DNA from: Aeromicrobium sp. Leaf350
GTDB lineage: Bacteria > Actinomycetota > Actinomycetes > Propionibacteriales > Nocardioidaceae
Direction of reading: 5' to 3'
Assembly: GCF_916858655.1 (NCBI RefSeq)
Contig: NZ_CAKASL010000001.1
Location: forward strand, 1,550,001 to 1,614,000
Length of the DNA: 64,000 nt
The position numbers and the translations under genes were made by a program. The notes below the pieces were generated by a model. It worked only from the letters and a program-made list of their open reading frames with translations, had not been told where the DNA came from and did not search any database. Every line of letters begins with the position of its first letter. The first letter of the stretch is position 1. Of the stretch, positions 21,304-30,803 are shown piece by piece.

Positions 21304-24300
21304 TCAGCGTCGCGCGCGGACGACCGTGCCGAGCTTGCGCAGCTCGTCCATCCCCGCCAGCCGGCTGCCCAGCAGGTACACCCCGGCGCCGATCACGCCC
21401 GCGACGGCCATCCGGACGACCGCGTCCGCGGGACGGGTGGAGTCGATGCCCAGGGCCACCAGCGACTCGCGGGCCAGGAGCATCGCCGCGGCCGCGGCCG
21501 CGCACGTCACGGCCAGACGGACCAGGAACCCGACGAGCGAGGCGTCGACGACCGACCCGAACCGGCGGCGGACCCAGATGAGGGCGCAGACCGTGCCGAC
21601 GAGGTAGGCCGTGCTGAGCGCCACGCCGAGCGCCGGCGCGACGTGCTCGGGAGCCACGTGACGCGTCAGCGTGACCGCGACGGCGATGTTCGTGGCCGCC
21701 ACGATGCTCTGCACGACGAAGGGAACGCGGGTGTCCTCGTCGGCGTAGAACGCCCTGATCAGCAGGAACATGAGGCTGAAGACCACCACGGCGGGGGCCA
21801 GCGCCACCAGCGTGTTGCCGATCGCCTCGCCGCCGCTGCTGGCAGCACCGAGCGAGATGCTGCGCGCGAGGTCGTGACCCAGGCAGGCGATCGCGACGGC
21901 CACGGGCACGAGCAGGAACAGGGCGGTGCGGGTCGTCTCGGCGATCGTCCCGAGGAAGCGGTCGTAGTCGCGAGCGTGGGCGAGGGCGGCGAGCGTCGGC
22001 ATGATCGCGGTCGCCAGGGACACCGTGACCACACCGTGCGGCACCTGGCTCACGATGTAGCCGAGGTTGTAGACCGCCGAGCCACTGCTGGCCTCGCCGC
22101 TCGCGGCGCCGGCCAGGTTGCCGGCGGTGCCGAGCCGACTGACCACGATGAAGGCGACCTGGTTGACCACGATCGAGGCCAGCGTCCAGGCGCCGAGCTT
22201 GAGGGTGTGGCCCAGGCCGACGCCGCGGAAGTCGAAGCGCGGTCGGTAGTGGAAGCCCGCCGCCCGCAGGTACGGCACGAGCACCGCTGCCTGCACGACG
22301 ATGCCGAGGGTCGAGCCGATGCCGAGCACGAGCGACTCACCCACGCTGAAGCCGTCGGAGCCGCCCTCGCGGCCGAACATCACCATGTACCCGACGAGCG
22401 CCACGCACGCGACGACGTTGTTGACGATGGGCGCCCACATCATCGGCCCGAAGCGGCCGCGCGCGTTGAGAATCTGACCGACGAGCACGAAGGCGCCGTA
22501 GAAGAAGACCTGCGGCACGCAGAGGTACATCAGCAGCAGCGCGGAGGAGCGAGGTCCCTCGTTGCCCGCGGCGAACAGCTGCGAGTCGAACACGAGGCGG
22601 ACGAGCAGAGGTGCCGCGAGCACCAGCACCAGCGTCGCGAACCCGAGCACCAGCAGGCCGAGCGTGATGACGCGGTTGGCGTACGCATCTCCGCCGTCCT
22701 CGTCCGATCGCATCGTGCGCACGAGCTGCGGCACCAGCACGACGTTGAAGACACCGCCGGCGACGAGGATGTACAGCGCGTTCGGCACCGTGTTCGCGTT
22801 GTTGAAGATGTCGCCGTTGAGACCCGTGCCGATGGCCCAGATGAGCAGGAGGGCCCGCAGGAAGCCGGTGATGCGCGAGACCAGGGTGCCGAGCGCCATC
22901 CACGCGCTGGCACGGGTCACGTCGGTGCCGGAGGCGTCCTGCACCCGGTCGACCGGCGCTGCCGGGGTGGATGCCGCCGGCGAGCCGTCGGAGTCCGGGA
23001 CTGGATCAGGCCCGGGATCCGGCACAGGGTCCTGGACGGGTTCGGGCTCCGCGGACGCACTCGCGTCGTCGAACGGCGGATCCTCGGGCACGGGAGCGGT
23101 GCGGTCGCGCGGGCCGTCGAGGCCGCGACTACGTCGCCAGAGGCGGCGCGCCACGGCGATCACCAGCAGCCCAGCGGCCACGCCCATCGTGATCCAGATG
23201 ATGGTGCTGGTGTTGCTCGAGCGGACGTTGAAGCGCGCGACCGAGCCGATCGGGCTGCCGTCCGGCGTCACGAGCTGGGCGGTCAGTGACGTGGTGTTCT
23301 GCTGACCGACGTCGAGCGGGATCGTCACGGTCGTGCGGGAGAGCGCCGGCACGTCGACCGGGGCGACGTCGTCGACCTGCAGCTGCGGGTTGGTCGAGCT
23401 CACCCGGATGCCGACGCGGATCGGCTGGTCGGTCGGGTTGTCGATCGTGACGGGCACCTGGCCCTCGCGCCCGGCGAGCAGGAAGCTCGGTGGGCCCTCG
23501 ATCGTGGGCAGCGAGAGGTCGGCCAGGATCGCGGTGCGGCGCTCCGTCGCCGCGGCGACCACGCCAGCAGGGTCCGAGCGGCGACCGAGTCCGAGGAGGT
23601 CGGCGATCAGGATCGCGTCGTCACGGGCGGCCGTCTCGCTCGTCGAGATCGAGGCCAGCTGCGACGACGCGAGCTGCAGCTGGCGGACCGCGTCCGCGGC
23701 CGTGGTGTCGGCCTGGGCCCCGGACCCCACGGCCACCTCCGGCAGCCCGGCCATGGGAGACACGTCGAGGGGGCGGGGAGTCAGCAGGCCCGACGCCCAG
23801 AGGCCGGCGATGTCGGCCGAGCGCCAGGCGGCGCCCGGGTCCCAGCCCGCGGGCGTCACGACGACGGCGTCGGCCCGCGACTCGTCGGTCTCGTCGCGGT
23901 CGCGCTGGGCGAGGTCCCGCTCGGCGAGCAGCTCCTGGCGGATCGTCGCCGCGGTCGCCGTCCCGGGCAGCGAGCCCGACAGCGTGCGGCGCACCAGGGT
24001 CGTGGCGCCGACGTCGTCACCCATGGCGGTCACGAGCGAGCCGTCGGCCTCCTCCCACTCGGGCAGGTCCGAGACGTCGACGAGGAGGGGGTGGGTGCCG
24101 GCGACCAGGCGCAGCACGCTGCTGCTGAGACCGCCGGTCGGGACCCACGTGGCCGGGGTGCCCGGCACCTCGTCGGCCTGGACGACCTGGGCGGTGAGAT
24201 CGCTGACGAGGCCGAACAGCTCGGCACCACCGGCGATCGTGGAGAGCGCCGTGACGTCGGGGCTCCCGTACCCGAGCAGGATCGTCGGGACGGTCGTCAT

Positions 24301-25155
24301 GGTCGCGCGGAGCTCGGCCACGAACGTGGTGAGACGTTCGAGGTCGCCCTCCTCCAGGCCCAGGTCCTCCGGGTCGACGGCGTCGTCGCCGTCGTCGCCG
24401 TCGTCGGTGAGACGCGAGAGCACGTCGAGAAGCTGCGGGTCGAGCACCAGGGAGGCGCTGCCGGCCGGCATGCTGCGCGCGAGGTCGAGGATGCGACGCA
24501 GCGAGCCCGCCGGTCCGGTGGTCTCGACGAGCGCGTCGACGCCGATCAGGGTGCCGTCGGCCGCCACGTCGACCGGGGAGGCGAGCGTGAGGGCCAGCGC
24601 TCCCGGAACGCCCGCGGGCGGTGCGTCGTCGGCGACCGTCACCACCGTCGCCGCGCGGCCGATCGGGGTGGTCGATCGTGAGCCGTCGGGCGCCGTGCCG
24701 AGAACCTGCACGCCCACGGTGCGCACGCCCGCCGCGGACGTGATGCCGAGCTCGTCCCACGGCACCGTGATGGTGAACGGGGCCGACTCACCCGGATCGA
24801 GGGTCCCGATCTCGGCGATCGACTCCAGGTCGACGATGCGTGAGCCGGAGAAGCCCGTGCCCTCGGCGATGCTCTCGACCAGCTCGGCGCGCGTCGTCGA
24901 CGGCTGGCGGGAGATCGACGCGTAGGCCTGGGTCGTGGTCCAGGCTGCCTCGTTGTCGTTGCGGATCGTCCCGGTGATCGTGACGGGCTGGCCGGGGTCG
25001 AGCTCACGCGGTGAGAACGTGTCGATCGTGACCGCGACCTGGGGGTCTTCTGCGGTGTGTCCGGGGCTCATCGGCACCAGCAGGAGGAGCAGCAGGCCCA
25101 GCGCAACGGCGACGGCCGCGCGCGGCGTCGGTCGCACAGGACGGGGGCGGCTCAC
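21304..25155 (-). CDS. murJ: DUF6049-MurJ fusion (lipid II flippase)
   Basis: A single open frame of 1283 residues joins two proteins that are normally separate. Residues 1-35 are a signal peptide. About 36-645 form the outer DUF6049 region with Ig-like repeats. One membrane helix lies at about 650-672 (IIWITMGVAAGLLVIAV). A Pro/Asp-rich linker covers about 685-745. From about 753 a complete MurJ follows (SRITGFLRALLLIWAIG, NNANTVPNALYILVAGGVFNVVLVPQL, about 14 helices) that flips lipid II. There is no stop or frameshift between the parts. An internal GTG at 22920 could also give free MurJ. TAACAT lies 6 nt before GTG 25155, so the message may be leaderless. Confidence 0.88.
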   Translation of the reverse strand: MSRPRPVRPTPRAAVAVALGLLLLLLVPMSPGHTAEDPQVAVTIDTFSPRELDPGQPVTITGTIRNDNEAAWTTTQAYASISRQPSTTRAELVESIAEGTGFSGSRIVDLESIAEIGTLDPGESAPFTITVPWDELGITSAAGVRTVGVQVLGTAPDGSRSTTPIGRAATVVTVADDAPPAGVPGALALTLASPVDVAADGTLIGVDALVETTGPAGSLRRILDLARSMPAGSASLVLDPQLLDVLSRLTDDGDDGDDAVDPEDLGLEEGDLERLTTFVAELRATMTTVPTILLGYGSPDVTALSTIAGGAELFGLVSDLTAQVVQADEVPGTPATWVPTGGLSSSVLRLVAGTHPLLVDVSDLPEWEEADGSLVTAMGDDVGATTLVRRTLSGSLPGTATAATIRQELLAERDLAQRDRDETDESRADAVVVTPAGWDPGAAWRSADIAGLWASGLLTPRPLDVSPMAGLPEVAVGSGAQADTTAADAVRQLQLASSQLASISTSETAARDDAILIADLLGLGRRSDPAGVVAAATERRTAILADLSLPTIEGPPSFLLAGREGQVPVTIDNPTDQPIRVGIRVSSTNPQLQVDDVAPVDVPALSRTTVTIPLDVGQQNTTSLTAQLVTPDGSPIGSVARFNVRSSNTSTIIWITMGVAAGLLVIAVARRLWRRSRGLDGPRDRTAPVPEDPPFDDASASAEPEPVQDPVPDPGPDPVPDSDGSPAASTPAAPVDRVQDASGTDVTRASAWMALGTLVSRITGFLRALLLIWAIGTGLNGDIFNNANTVPNALYILVAGGVFNVVLVPQLVRTMRSDEDGGDAYANRVITLGLLVLGFATLVLVLAAPLLVRLVFDSQLFAAGNEGPRSSALLLMYLCVPQVFFYGAFVLVGQILNARGRFGPMMWAPIVNNVVACVALVGYMVMFGREGGSDGFSVGESLVLGIGSTLGIVVQAAVLVPYLRAAGFHYRPRFDFRGVGLGHTLKLGAWTLASIVVNQVAFIVVSRLGTAGNLAGAASGEASSGSAVYNLGYIVSQVPHGVVTVSLATAIMPTLAALAHARDYDRFLGTIAETTRTALFLLVPVAVAIACLGHDLARSISLGAASSGGEAIGNTLVALAPAVVVFSLMFLLIRAFYADEDTRVPFVVQSIVAATNIAVAVTLTRHVAPEHVAPALGVALSTAYLVGTVCALIWVRRRFGSVVDASLVGFLVRLAVTCAAAAAAMLLARESLVALGIDSTRPADAVVRMAVAGVIGAGVYLLGSRLAGMDELRKLGTVVRARR

Positions 25156-25210
25156 CGGACCATGTTAGGGGTGGCTGCCGGCCCGCGGCCGGGCCGTAGA
25201 CTCAGGCACC

Positions 25211-26647
25211 GTGTCCACCCCGTCCGCCGTGCCGTCCGGCCGCCCAGCCGGCAGCACGTCGACCCTGCTCCGCCAGCACCCGGTGCTCGTCCGGCTGGGC
25301 GAGCTGTTCGCCGAGCAGGGACACGAGATCGCGGTCGTCGGCGGACCCGTGCGCGACGCGCTCCTCGGGCGTCCGGTCAACGACCTCGACCTGACGACCT
25401 CGGCGCGCCCCGAGCAGATCGAGCAGCTCGTGGCGGGCTGGGCCGACGCCGTGTGGGACGTGGGTCGCGAGTTCGGCACGATCGGCCTGCGCAAGGGCGA
25501 CGACCAGCTCGAGATCACGACGTACCGCACCGACGAGTACGACCCCGCCTCACGCAAGCCCGTCGTCGCCTTCGGCGACACCCTCGCGGGCGACCTGTCG
25601 CGCCGCGACTTCACGGTCAACGCGATGGCGGTCGTGCTGTCGACGGGCGGCCTGGTCGATCCCTTCGACGGACTCACCGCGCTGGCTGAGCGACGACTCA
25701 CCACGCCCGTCACCGCGCAGCAGTCCTTCGACGACGACCCGCTGCGGATGATGCGCGCGGCGCGCTTCGTCGCGCAGCTCGGGTTCGTGGCGGATGCCGA
25801 CGTCGTCGCCGCCATGACCGCGCAGGCCGACCGGCTGTCCATCGTCTCGGCCGAGCGGGTGCGCGACGAGCTCGACAAGACGCTGTGCGCCGCGGACCCC
25901 GTGGCCGGCCTGCGGCTCCTGGTCGACACGGGTCTGGCCGAGCGGGTGCTGCCCGAGCTGCCCGCCCTGCGTCTGACCGACGACGAGCACCACCGTCACA
26001 AGGACGTCTTCGAGCACTCGCTGACGGTGCTCGAGCAGGCCGTGGCCCTGGAGTCGCGGCTGGAGAAGCAGCCCGACCTGGTGATCCGGCTCGCCGCCCT
26101 GCTGCACGACATCGGCAAGCCCCGCACCCGGCGCTTCCACACCGGCGGCACCGTCACGTTCCACCACCACGACGTCGTCGGCGCCAAGATGACCCGCAGG
26201 CGCCTGCGCGAGCTGCGCTACAGCAACGACGTCATCGACCAGGTCGCGCTGCTGGTCGAGCTGCACCTGCGCTTCCACGGCTACGGCTCCGGGGAGTGGA
26301 CCGACTCGGCCGTGCGGCGCTACGTGCGCGACGCGGGCGACCAGCTCGAGCGCCTGCACGTGCTGACCCGGGCCGACTGCACGACCCGCAACGCCCGCAA
26401 GGCGGCCCGCCTGCAGCGCACGTACGACGACCTCGAGCAGCGGATCGCGGTGCTGCGCGACCAGGAGGAGCTCGACTCCATCCGGCCCGACCTCGACGGC
26501 ACCCAGATCATGGCGATCCTGGGTCTCGAGCCCGGTCGCGAGGTCGGTGAGGCCTACCGCTTCCTGCTCGACCTGCGCATGGACCGCGGACCGCTCGGCG
26601 AGGAGCAGGCCACCGAGGCCCTCAAGGCCTGGTACGCAGCTCGCTGA
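25211..26647 (+). CDS. pcnA: CCA tRNA nucleotidyltransferase
   Basis: 478-residue class II nucleotidyltransferase that adds or repairs the tRNA CCA end. The nucleotidyl core has VVGGPVRDALLGR and the metal motif NDLDLTT, then RRDFTVNAMA. The actinobacterial C-terminal HD domain has LLHDIGKPRTR. Length is usual for actinobacteria. The -10 TAGACT (25197-25202) lies 8 nt before GTG 25211, and no ribosome-binding site is seen, so a leaderless start is likely. The NUDIX gene mutT4, which often lies between pcnA and the DUF6049 gene in mycobacteria, is absent. Confidence 0.96.
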   Translation: MSTPSAVPSGRPAGSTSTLLRQHPVLVRLGELFAEQGHEIAVVGGPVRDALLGRPVNDLDLTTSARPEQIEQLVAGWADAVWDVGREFGTIGLRKGDDQLEITTYRTDEYDPASRKPVVAFGDTLAGDLSRRDFTVNAMAVVLSTGGLVDPFDGLTALAERRLTTPVTAQQSFDDDPLRMMRAARFVAQLGFVADADVVAAMTAQADRLSIVSAERVRDELDKTLCAADPVAGLRLLVDTGLAERVLPELPALRLTDDEHHRHKDVFEHSLTVLEQAVALESRLEKQPDLVIRLAALLHDIGKPRTRRFHTGGTVTFHHHDVVGAKMTRRRLRELRYSNDVIDQVALLVELHLRFHGYGSGEWTDSAVRRYVRDAGDQLERLHVLTRADCTTRNARKAARLQRTYDDLEQRIAVLRDQEELDSIRPDLDGTQIMAILGLEPGREVGEAYRFLLDLRMDRGPLGEEQATEALKAWYAAR

Positions 26648-26689
26648 GGGGCGGTCGGTTTTTTCGCACCTCAGGGGGCGGTCGGGCTC
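26643..26689. repeat. partial junction repeat between pcnA and ASCH gene
   Basis: TGAGGGGCGGTCGG at the pcnA stop and GCACCTCAGGGGGCGGTCGG at 26666-26685 are pieces of the same junction repeat seen at 7.3, 28.8 and 57.1 kb. CTGAGG pairs with CCTCAG around a T-run. Both the pcnA stop and the stop of the convergent ASCH gene lie within repeat sequence. Confidence 0.75.
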
Positions 26690-27138
26690 ACGAGCTCGAA
26701 GCGTTCGCAGACGACGGGCATCGCCGGATCGAAGCCGCGGGGGTCGACGGCCGTGCGGCGGAAGAAGGACTCGTGCCCGTCCCGCCAGTGCTGCAGGGTG
26801 AGGTCGCCCTCGCCCTCGAGTCGAGCGTGCTCGGCGTCGACGTCGATGAACGGCACGATGCGCACCTGCGTGGTGCGGATCAGCGCGCGAGGTGCCCCGG
26901 CACCGTCGAGCAGGATCGAGAGGTCGCCGACCCGTGGCACCGGGTCTCCGTCGGCCTCGACGTCCCACAGCGACGACGCGGTCGCGGTCTTGGTGCCGTC
27001 GAGCACCAGCGCCAGCAGCTCGTCGGCGAGGTCTGCGTGGTCGCCGAACGCCCACGCCTCGGGAGCGGGACCGGTGCCGCCGGTGGCTCGCCAGAAGGTC
27101 TCGACCGCGGCGTCGTCGGTCGGTGCGAGTGGTTCCAC
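26671..27138 (-). CDS. ASCH domain protein
   Basis: 155-residue protein of the ASCH/PUA-like fold, thought to bind RNA or modified nucleosides. Hallmarks are FGDHADLADELLALVLDGTKTATAS, then a beta-barrel segment with PRVGDLSILLDGAGAPRALIRTTQV and the C-terminal ESFFRR and VVCERFELV. I choose GTG 27138, 5 bp after the lysE stop, with GAGG at the end of lysE as ribosome-binding site. The last codons (PTAP and stop) come from the junction repeat. Confidence 0.85.
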   Translation of the reverse strand: MEPLAPTDDAAVETFWRATGGTGPAPEAWAFGDHADLADELLALVLDGTKTATASSLWDVEADGDPVPRVGDLSILLDGAGAPRALIRTTQVRIVPFIDVDAEHARLEGEGDLTLQHWRDGHESFFRRTAVDPRGFDPAMPVVCERFELVSPTAP

Positions 27139-27143
27139 GTGGA

Positions 27144-27764
27144 TCAGGCCTCGACGGCCAGCGCCGTGGCGAAGCCGAGCATCACGACGCCGGTCGTGCC
27201 GTCGACGCCGCGGCGCACGCGCGGACGGGTGAGGTGGCGGGCGGCCACCGACCCGAGCTGCACGACCGTCAGCAGCACCACCGTGCCGACCACGACGAGG
27301 GTCATGGCGTAGGCCAGCAGCGCCGGCAGTCCCTGGCCCTCGCCGACGAACTGCGGCAGCACGGCGATGTTGAACGCCAGCACCTTGGGGTTGGTGAGGT
27401 TGCAGACGAACCCCTGCCGGAACGAGGCGCGGTGCGACACCTTCGGGCCCGTGCCTCCGACGGCCCACACGCTCCCGTCGCGCCGGAACGCGTCACGCAG
27501 GGCGTTGACCCCGAGCCAGGTCAGGTACAGCACGCCGGCCCAGCGGATCGTGAGGAAGACCGGCTCGGAGGCCGCGAGCACGGCGCCGAGGCCGGTCGCG
27601 GCCAGCACGCCCTGGATCGCCCCGGCCACCGTGATGCCGGCCATGGTCATGAGTCCGCGGCGCCGGCCGCCGACCACGCTGGCGCGCAGGGTCAGGAACG
27701 TGTCGGGTCCGGGCGCTGCCGCGAGCACGGTCGCGAACAGCAGGAAGGACAGGTAGGTCTCCAC
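27144..27764 (-). CDS. LysE family translocator
   Basis: 206-residue inner-membrane exporter of the LysE/RhtB type with about six helices. The N-terminal motif AAPGPDTFLTLRASVVGGRRRGL and the central NLTNPKVLAFNIAVLPQFV are family signatures. The substrate, an amino acid or metabolite, cannot be told. TAGCAT lies 6 nt before GTG 27764, so it may be leaderless. It is co-directional and nearly contiguous with the ASCH gene and divergent from a TetR gene 68 bp away that could control it. Confidence 0.9.
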   Translation of the reverse strand: METYLSFLLFATVLAAAPGPDTFLTLRASVVGGRRRGLMTMAGITVAGAIQGVLAATGLGAVLAASEPVFLTIRWAGVLYLTWLGVNALRDAFRRDGSVWAVGGTGPKVSHRASFRQGFVCNLTNPKVLAFNIAVLPQFVGEGQGLPALLAYAMTLVVVGTVVLLTVVQLGSVAARHLTRPRVRRGVDGTTGVVMLGFATALAVEA

Positions 27765-27832
27765 GGAGGGATGCTACGCGGGCGGAGCCGTCGACGGAAT
27801 GCGTTGCTGGGAGGCCGTGCCAAGATGCGAAG

Positions 27833-28486
27833 GTGGACCAGCTGCGCACCTACGGCGGACGCCCGGGAGCGGACCGGCGGGACGAGCGTCGGACGCGGCT
27901 GCTCGCCGTCGGCAACGAGCTGCTCACCGCGCCGGACGGACCCGGGGGCTTCTCGGTGCGTGGCGTCTGTCGTGAGGCGGGCCTGACGCCGCGGTACTTC
28001 TACGAGAGCTTCACCGACGCCGGCGAGCTCGCGCGTGCCGTCTACGACGAGTGCATCGCCGCCATCACGACCCCGGCGCTCGAAGCACTCCGCGACCTCG
28101 GGACCGATGATCGTGCTGCGGTCAGGCGTGGTCTGGCGACGCTCGTCGACCTCATCGCCGACGACCCGTCCCGGGGCCGACTGCTGTTCTCGCCGGCGCT
28201 CGCGGCCGTGCCCGAGATCGCCGAGCAGCGAGTCGTCTCCACGCGTCTGTTCGTCCGTCTCGTGGGTGTCGAGGCGACGAACCGGAAGGTGCCGGAGCCC
28301 TCGGGCCCGGTGCGGGTGGCCGCCGAGCTCCTCGTCGGTGGAGTGGCCCAGGTCGTGAGCGCCTGGCTCGAGGGCCATCTCGACGTCGACCGCGACGTCA
28401 TCATCGACACCCTGACGACCTCGTTCCTCTCGCTGGGGCCCGCCGTCGAGCCTCGCGGCGGAGGCGTCACCCGGCCCCCCGACTAG
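27833..28486 (+). CDS. TetR family transcriptional regulator
   Basis: 217-residue regulator. The N-terminal helix-turn-helix is FSVRGVCREAGLTPRYFYESFTDAGELARAV after about 40 residues. The C-terminal ligand and dimer domain shows no family signature I can name. It is divergent from lysE, the simplest target. The GTG 27833 start follows AAGG closely. The ligand is unknown. Confidence 0.85.
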   Translation: MDQLRTYGGRPGADRRDERRTRLLAVGNELLTAPDGPGGFSVRGVCREAGLTPRYFYESFTDAGELARAVYDECIAAITTPALEALRDLGTDDRAAVRRGLATLVDLIADDPSRGRLLFSPALAAVPEIAEQRVVSTRLFVRLVGVEATNRKVPEPSGPVRVAAELLVGGVAQVVSAWLEGHLDVDRDVIIDTLTTSFLSLGPAVEPRGGGVTRPPD

Positions 28487-28496
28487 GCTGCGGCCC

Positions 28497-28796
28497 GTGA
28501 CCCACACCTTCGAGCCTGCCGTCGTCGACGCCGTGCTCGCGCACATGAACGACGACCACACCGACGACTCGCTGCTGATCGTGCGCGCGTTCGGCGTGAC
28601 CGACGCCGAGTCGGCCACGATGACCGGACTCGACGGCGAAGCCGGCGTGTTCGAGGCGGTCGTCGGCGGCGTCGCGACCGAGGTGCGCGTGCCCTGGAGC
28701 GAGCCGATCACCGAGCGTGCGGAGATCCGGCGCGAGGTCGTCGTGCTGTACGACCGCGCCTGCGGGGCCCTCGGCCTGGAGCCCCGCGCGCACTGA
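28497..28796 (+). CDS. DUF2470 domain protein
   Basis: 99-residue single-domain protein matching DUF2470, the heme-oxygenase-like partner domain of the pyridoxamine-phosphate-oxidase-like family. The hallmark is VLAHMNDDHTDDSLLIVRAFG. It ends with the WSEPITERAEIRREVVVLYDRA segment. A role in heme or flavin handling is inferred from the family only. TAGGCT at 28484-28489 lies 7 nt before GTG 28497, so a leaderless start is likely despite the TetR gene 10 bp upstream. Confidence 0.85.
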   Translation: MTHTFEPAVVDAVLAHMNDDHTDDSLLIVRAFGVTDAESATMTGLDGEAGVFEAVVGGVATEVRVPWSEPITERAEIRREVVVLYDRACGALGLEPRAH

Positions 28797-28813
28797 CCCC
28801 TTCGCGTGCGGTA

Positions 28814-28848
28814 CCCCCTTCGAGGCTCGCAAGCTCGCACCTCAGGGG
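28814..28848 (+). repeat. junction repeat copy
   Basis: Copy of the family seen at 7.3 and 57.1 kb, starting CCCCCTTCGAGGCTCGCAAG and ending CACCTCAGGGGGCGG. A degenerate second half (CTCGCACCTCGGGG) follows at 28861-28874. It lies in the convergent DUF2470/ino1 gap. Confidence 0.85.
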
Positions 28849-28897
28849 GCGGTCGGCTTTCCTCGCACCTCGGGGTGCTCTCCGGCTCCCGGGAGCT

Positions 28898-28965
28898 GCC
28901 GAGATTTGCTGCCCGATCCACCGAATCCACGCAAGGAAACGGTGGATTCGCCAGCAGATCTCGGC
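28898..28965. repeat. long imperfect inverted repeat
   Basis: GCCGAGATTTGCTG (28898-28911) pairs with CAGCAGATCTCGGC (28952-28965), one mismatch. Inner arms CGATCCACCG and CGGTGGATTCG extend the stem. It lies in the DUF2470-ino1 gap, between a junction repeat and the ino1 terminator. Confidence 0.75.
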
Positions 28966-28980
28966 ACGCCTCACGCATGG

Positions 28981-29018
28981 CGAAGGGCCGGACCCCCGGG
29001 TGGGGATCCGGCCCTTCG
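28981..29018 (-). terminator. ino1 terminator hairpin
   Basis: CGAAGGGCCGGA (28981-28992) and TCCGGCCCTTCG (29007-29018) form a perfect 12-bp stem extended by CCCC/GGGG. It starts 24 bp past the ino1 stop and could also serve the convergent DUF2470 gene. Confidence 0.8.
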
Positions 29019-29042
29019 TCAGTCAGTGCGAGCGGGGAAGGC

Positions 29043-30134
29043 TCAGCGCTCTTCCTCGCCGCGGATGAAGGCCTCGAGCTTCGCGCGACCGAGGTCGTCG
29101 GGACGCTGCTCCGGCGGGCTCTTCATCAGGTAGGACGAGGCGCTCAGCAGCGCGCCGCCGATGCCACGGTCCTTGGCGATCTTCGCCGCACGGATGGCGT
29201 CGATGATGATGCCGGCCGAGTTGGGCGAGTCCCAGACCTCGAGCTTGTACTCCAGGTTGATGGGGGCGTCGCCGAACGCGCGACCCTCGAGGCGGACGTA
29301 GGCCCACTTGCGGTCGTCGAGCCAGGCCACGTAGTCAGACGGGCCGATGTGCACGTTCTTGTCGTGCACCTTGCCCGCGAGCGAACCGGTCAGGTTCGAC
29401 GTGACGGCCTGGGTCTTGGAGACCTTCTTGGACTCCAGACGCTCACGCTCGAGCATGTTCTTGAAGTCCATGTTGCCGCCGACGTTGAGCTGGTACGTGC
29501 GGTCCAGCGTGACGCCGCGGTCCTCGAACAGCTTCGCCATGACGCGGTGCGTGATGGTGGCGCCGACCTGGCTCTTGATGTCGTCACCGATGATCGGGAC
29601 GCCGGCGTCCTCGAACTTCTTGGCCCACTCGGGGTCCGAGGCGATGAAGACGGGCAGGGCGTTGACGAAGGCGACGCCCGCGTCGATCGCGCACTGCGCG
29701 TAGAACTTGTCGGCGTCCTCCGAGCCCACGGGCAGGTAGGACACGATGACGTCGGCCTGCGTGTCCTTGAGGACCTGCACGACGTCGACCGGAGCGGCGT
29801 CGGACTCCTCGATCGTCTCGAGGTAGTACTTGCCGAGACCGTCGAGCGTCGGGCCCCGCTGGACCGTGATGCCGGTCGGGGGGACGTCGGTGATCTTGAT
29901 CGTGTTGTTCTCGCTGCTGCGGATCGCGTCAGCGAGGTCGAAGCCGACCTTCTTCGCATCGACGTCGAACGCAGCGACGAACTCCACGTCGTTGACGTGG
30001 TAGTCACCGAACTGGACGTGCATCAGTCCGGGCACCTTGCCCGACGGATCAGCGTCCTTGTAGAACTCGACGCCCTCGATCAGGGACGTGGCGCAGTTGC
30101 CCACGCCCACAATTGCCACGCGTACCGAACCCAT
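29043..30134 (-). CDS. ino1: inositol-3-phosphate synthase
   Basis: 363-residue NAD-dependent enzyme converting glucose 6-phosphate to inositol 3-phosphate, the entry to mycothiol and inositol lipids in actinobacteria. The Rossmann motif is [22 protein letters not shown]. The core includes [24 protein letters not shown] and VTSNLTG. The short bacterial length is normal. ATG 30134 follows AAGGAG. A PadR regulator gene ends 44 bp upstream on the same strand, the usual actinobacterial arrangement. Confidence 0.96.
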   Translation of the reverse strand: MGSVRVAIVGVGNCATSLIEGVEFYKDADPSGKVPGLMHVQFGDYHVNDVEFVAAFDVDAKKVGFDLADAIRSSENNTIKITDVPPTGITVQRGPTLDGLGKYYLETIEESDAAPVDVVQVLKDTQADVIVSYLPVGSEDADKFYAQCAIDAGVAFVNALPVFIASDPEWAKKFEDAGVPIIGDDIKSQVGATITHRVMAKLFEDRGVTLDRTYQLNVGGNMDFKNMLERERLESKKVSKTQAVTSNLTGSLAGKVHDKNVHIGPSDYVAWLDDRKWAYVRLEGRAFGDAPINLEYKLEVWDSPNSAGIIIDAIRAAKIAKDRGIGGALLSASSYLMKSPPEQRPDDLGRAKLEAFIRGEEER

Positions 30135-30178
30135 GGGTTCTCCTTCTGCCGTATCTCTCGTGTTGCCTGTGCTCGGGG

Positions 30179-30778
30179 TCAAGCCGATTGGCTGGTCGTG
30201 TCGGGATCGCCGGCATCGTCGCCGGAGACCGTGTATCCACCTGCACGCTCACGGTCGATGAGCTCGGTCAACCACTGGACCTCGCGTTCGACCGACTCCA
30301 GGCCGTGGCGCTGGAGCTCGCGCGTGTAGTTGTCCGCCCCTCGGCGATCCCGGAGGGTCGCGTCGCGGACGTTTTCGAGCCGCTCCTGGAGCCGGCTGCG
30401 CCGACCCTCGAGGATGCGGACCCGCGTCGGTGCGTCGGTGCGCGCGAAGAACGCGAACCGGACACCGAAGTTCTCGTCGTCCCACGTGGCCGGGCCGGAC
30501 TCCTCCATGACCTGGGCGAAGTACTCCTTGCCCTCGGCGGTCAGACGGTAGGCGATGCGGTTGCGGCGGCCACGGATGGCGGCGTCGGGATCGTCGTCGG
30601 CGACGATGAGTCCCTGGCGGACGAGGGTCTTCAGGCAGGGGTAGAGCGTGCCGTAGGACAGCACACGTCCCCACCCGAGCAGCGCGATGAGCTGCTTGCG
30701 CAGCTCGTACCCGTGCATGGGCGAGTCGTGCAGCAGTCCGAGGATCGCGAGCTCGAGAGCCGCGCCGCGCCGTGCCAT
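30179..30778 (-). CDS. PadR family transcriptional regulator
   Basis: 199-residue PadR regulator. The winged helix covers residues 1-90 ([52 protein letters not shown]) and the C-terminal helical dimer domain ends near residue 190. It precedes ino1 in the same direction and likely controls it or itself. ATG 30778 follows GAAGG. A TTG six bases earlier is possible but weaker. An 8-3-8 palindrome lies 26 bp upstream of the start. Confidence 0.9.
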   Translation of the reverse strand: MARRGAALELAILGLLHDSPMHGYELRKQLIALLGWGRVLSYGTLYPCLKTLVRQGLIVADDDPDAAIRGRRNRIAYRLTAEGKEYFAQVMEESGPATWDDENFGVRFAFFARTDAPTRVRILEGRRSRLQERLENVRDATLRDRRGADNYTRELQRHGLESVEREVQWLTELIDRERAGGYTVSGDDAGDPDTTSQSA

Positions 30779-30803
30779 GGTCAACCTTCGTTCCGTGAAG
30801 TGG

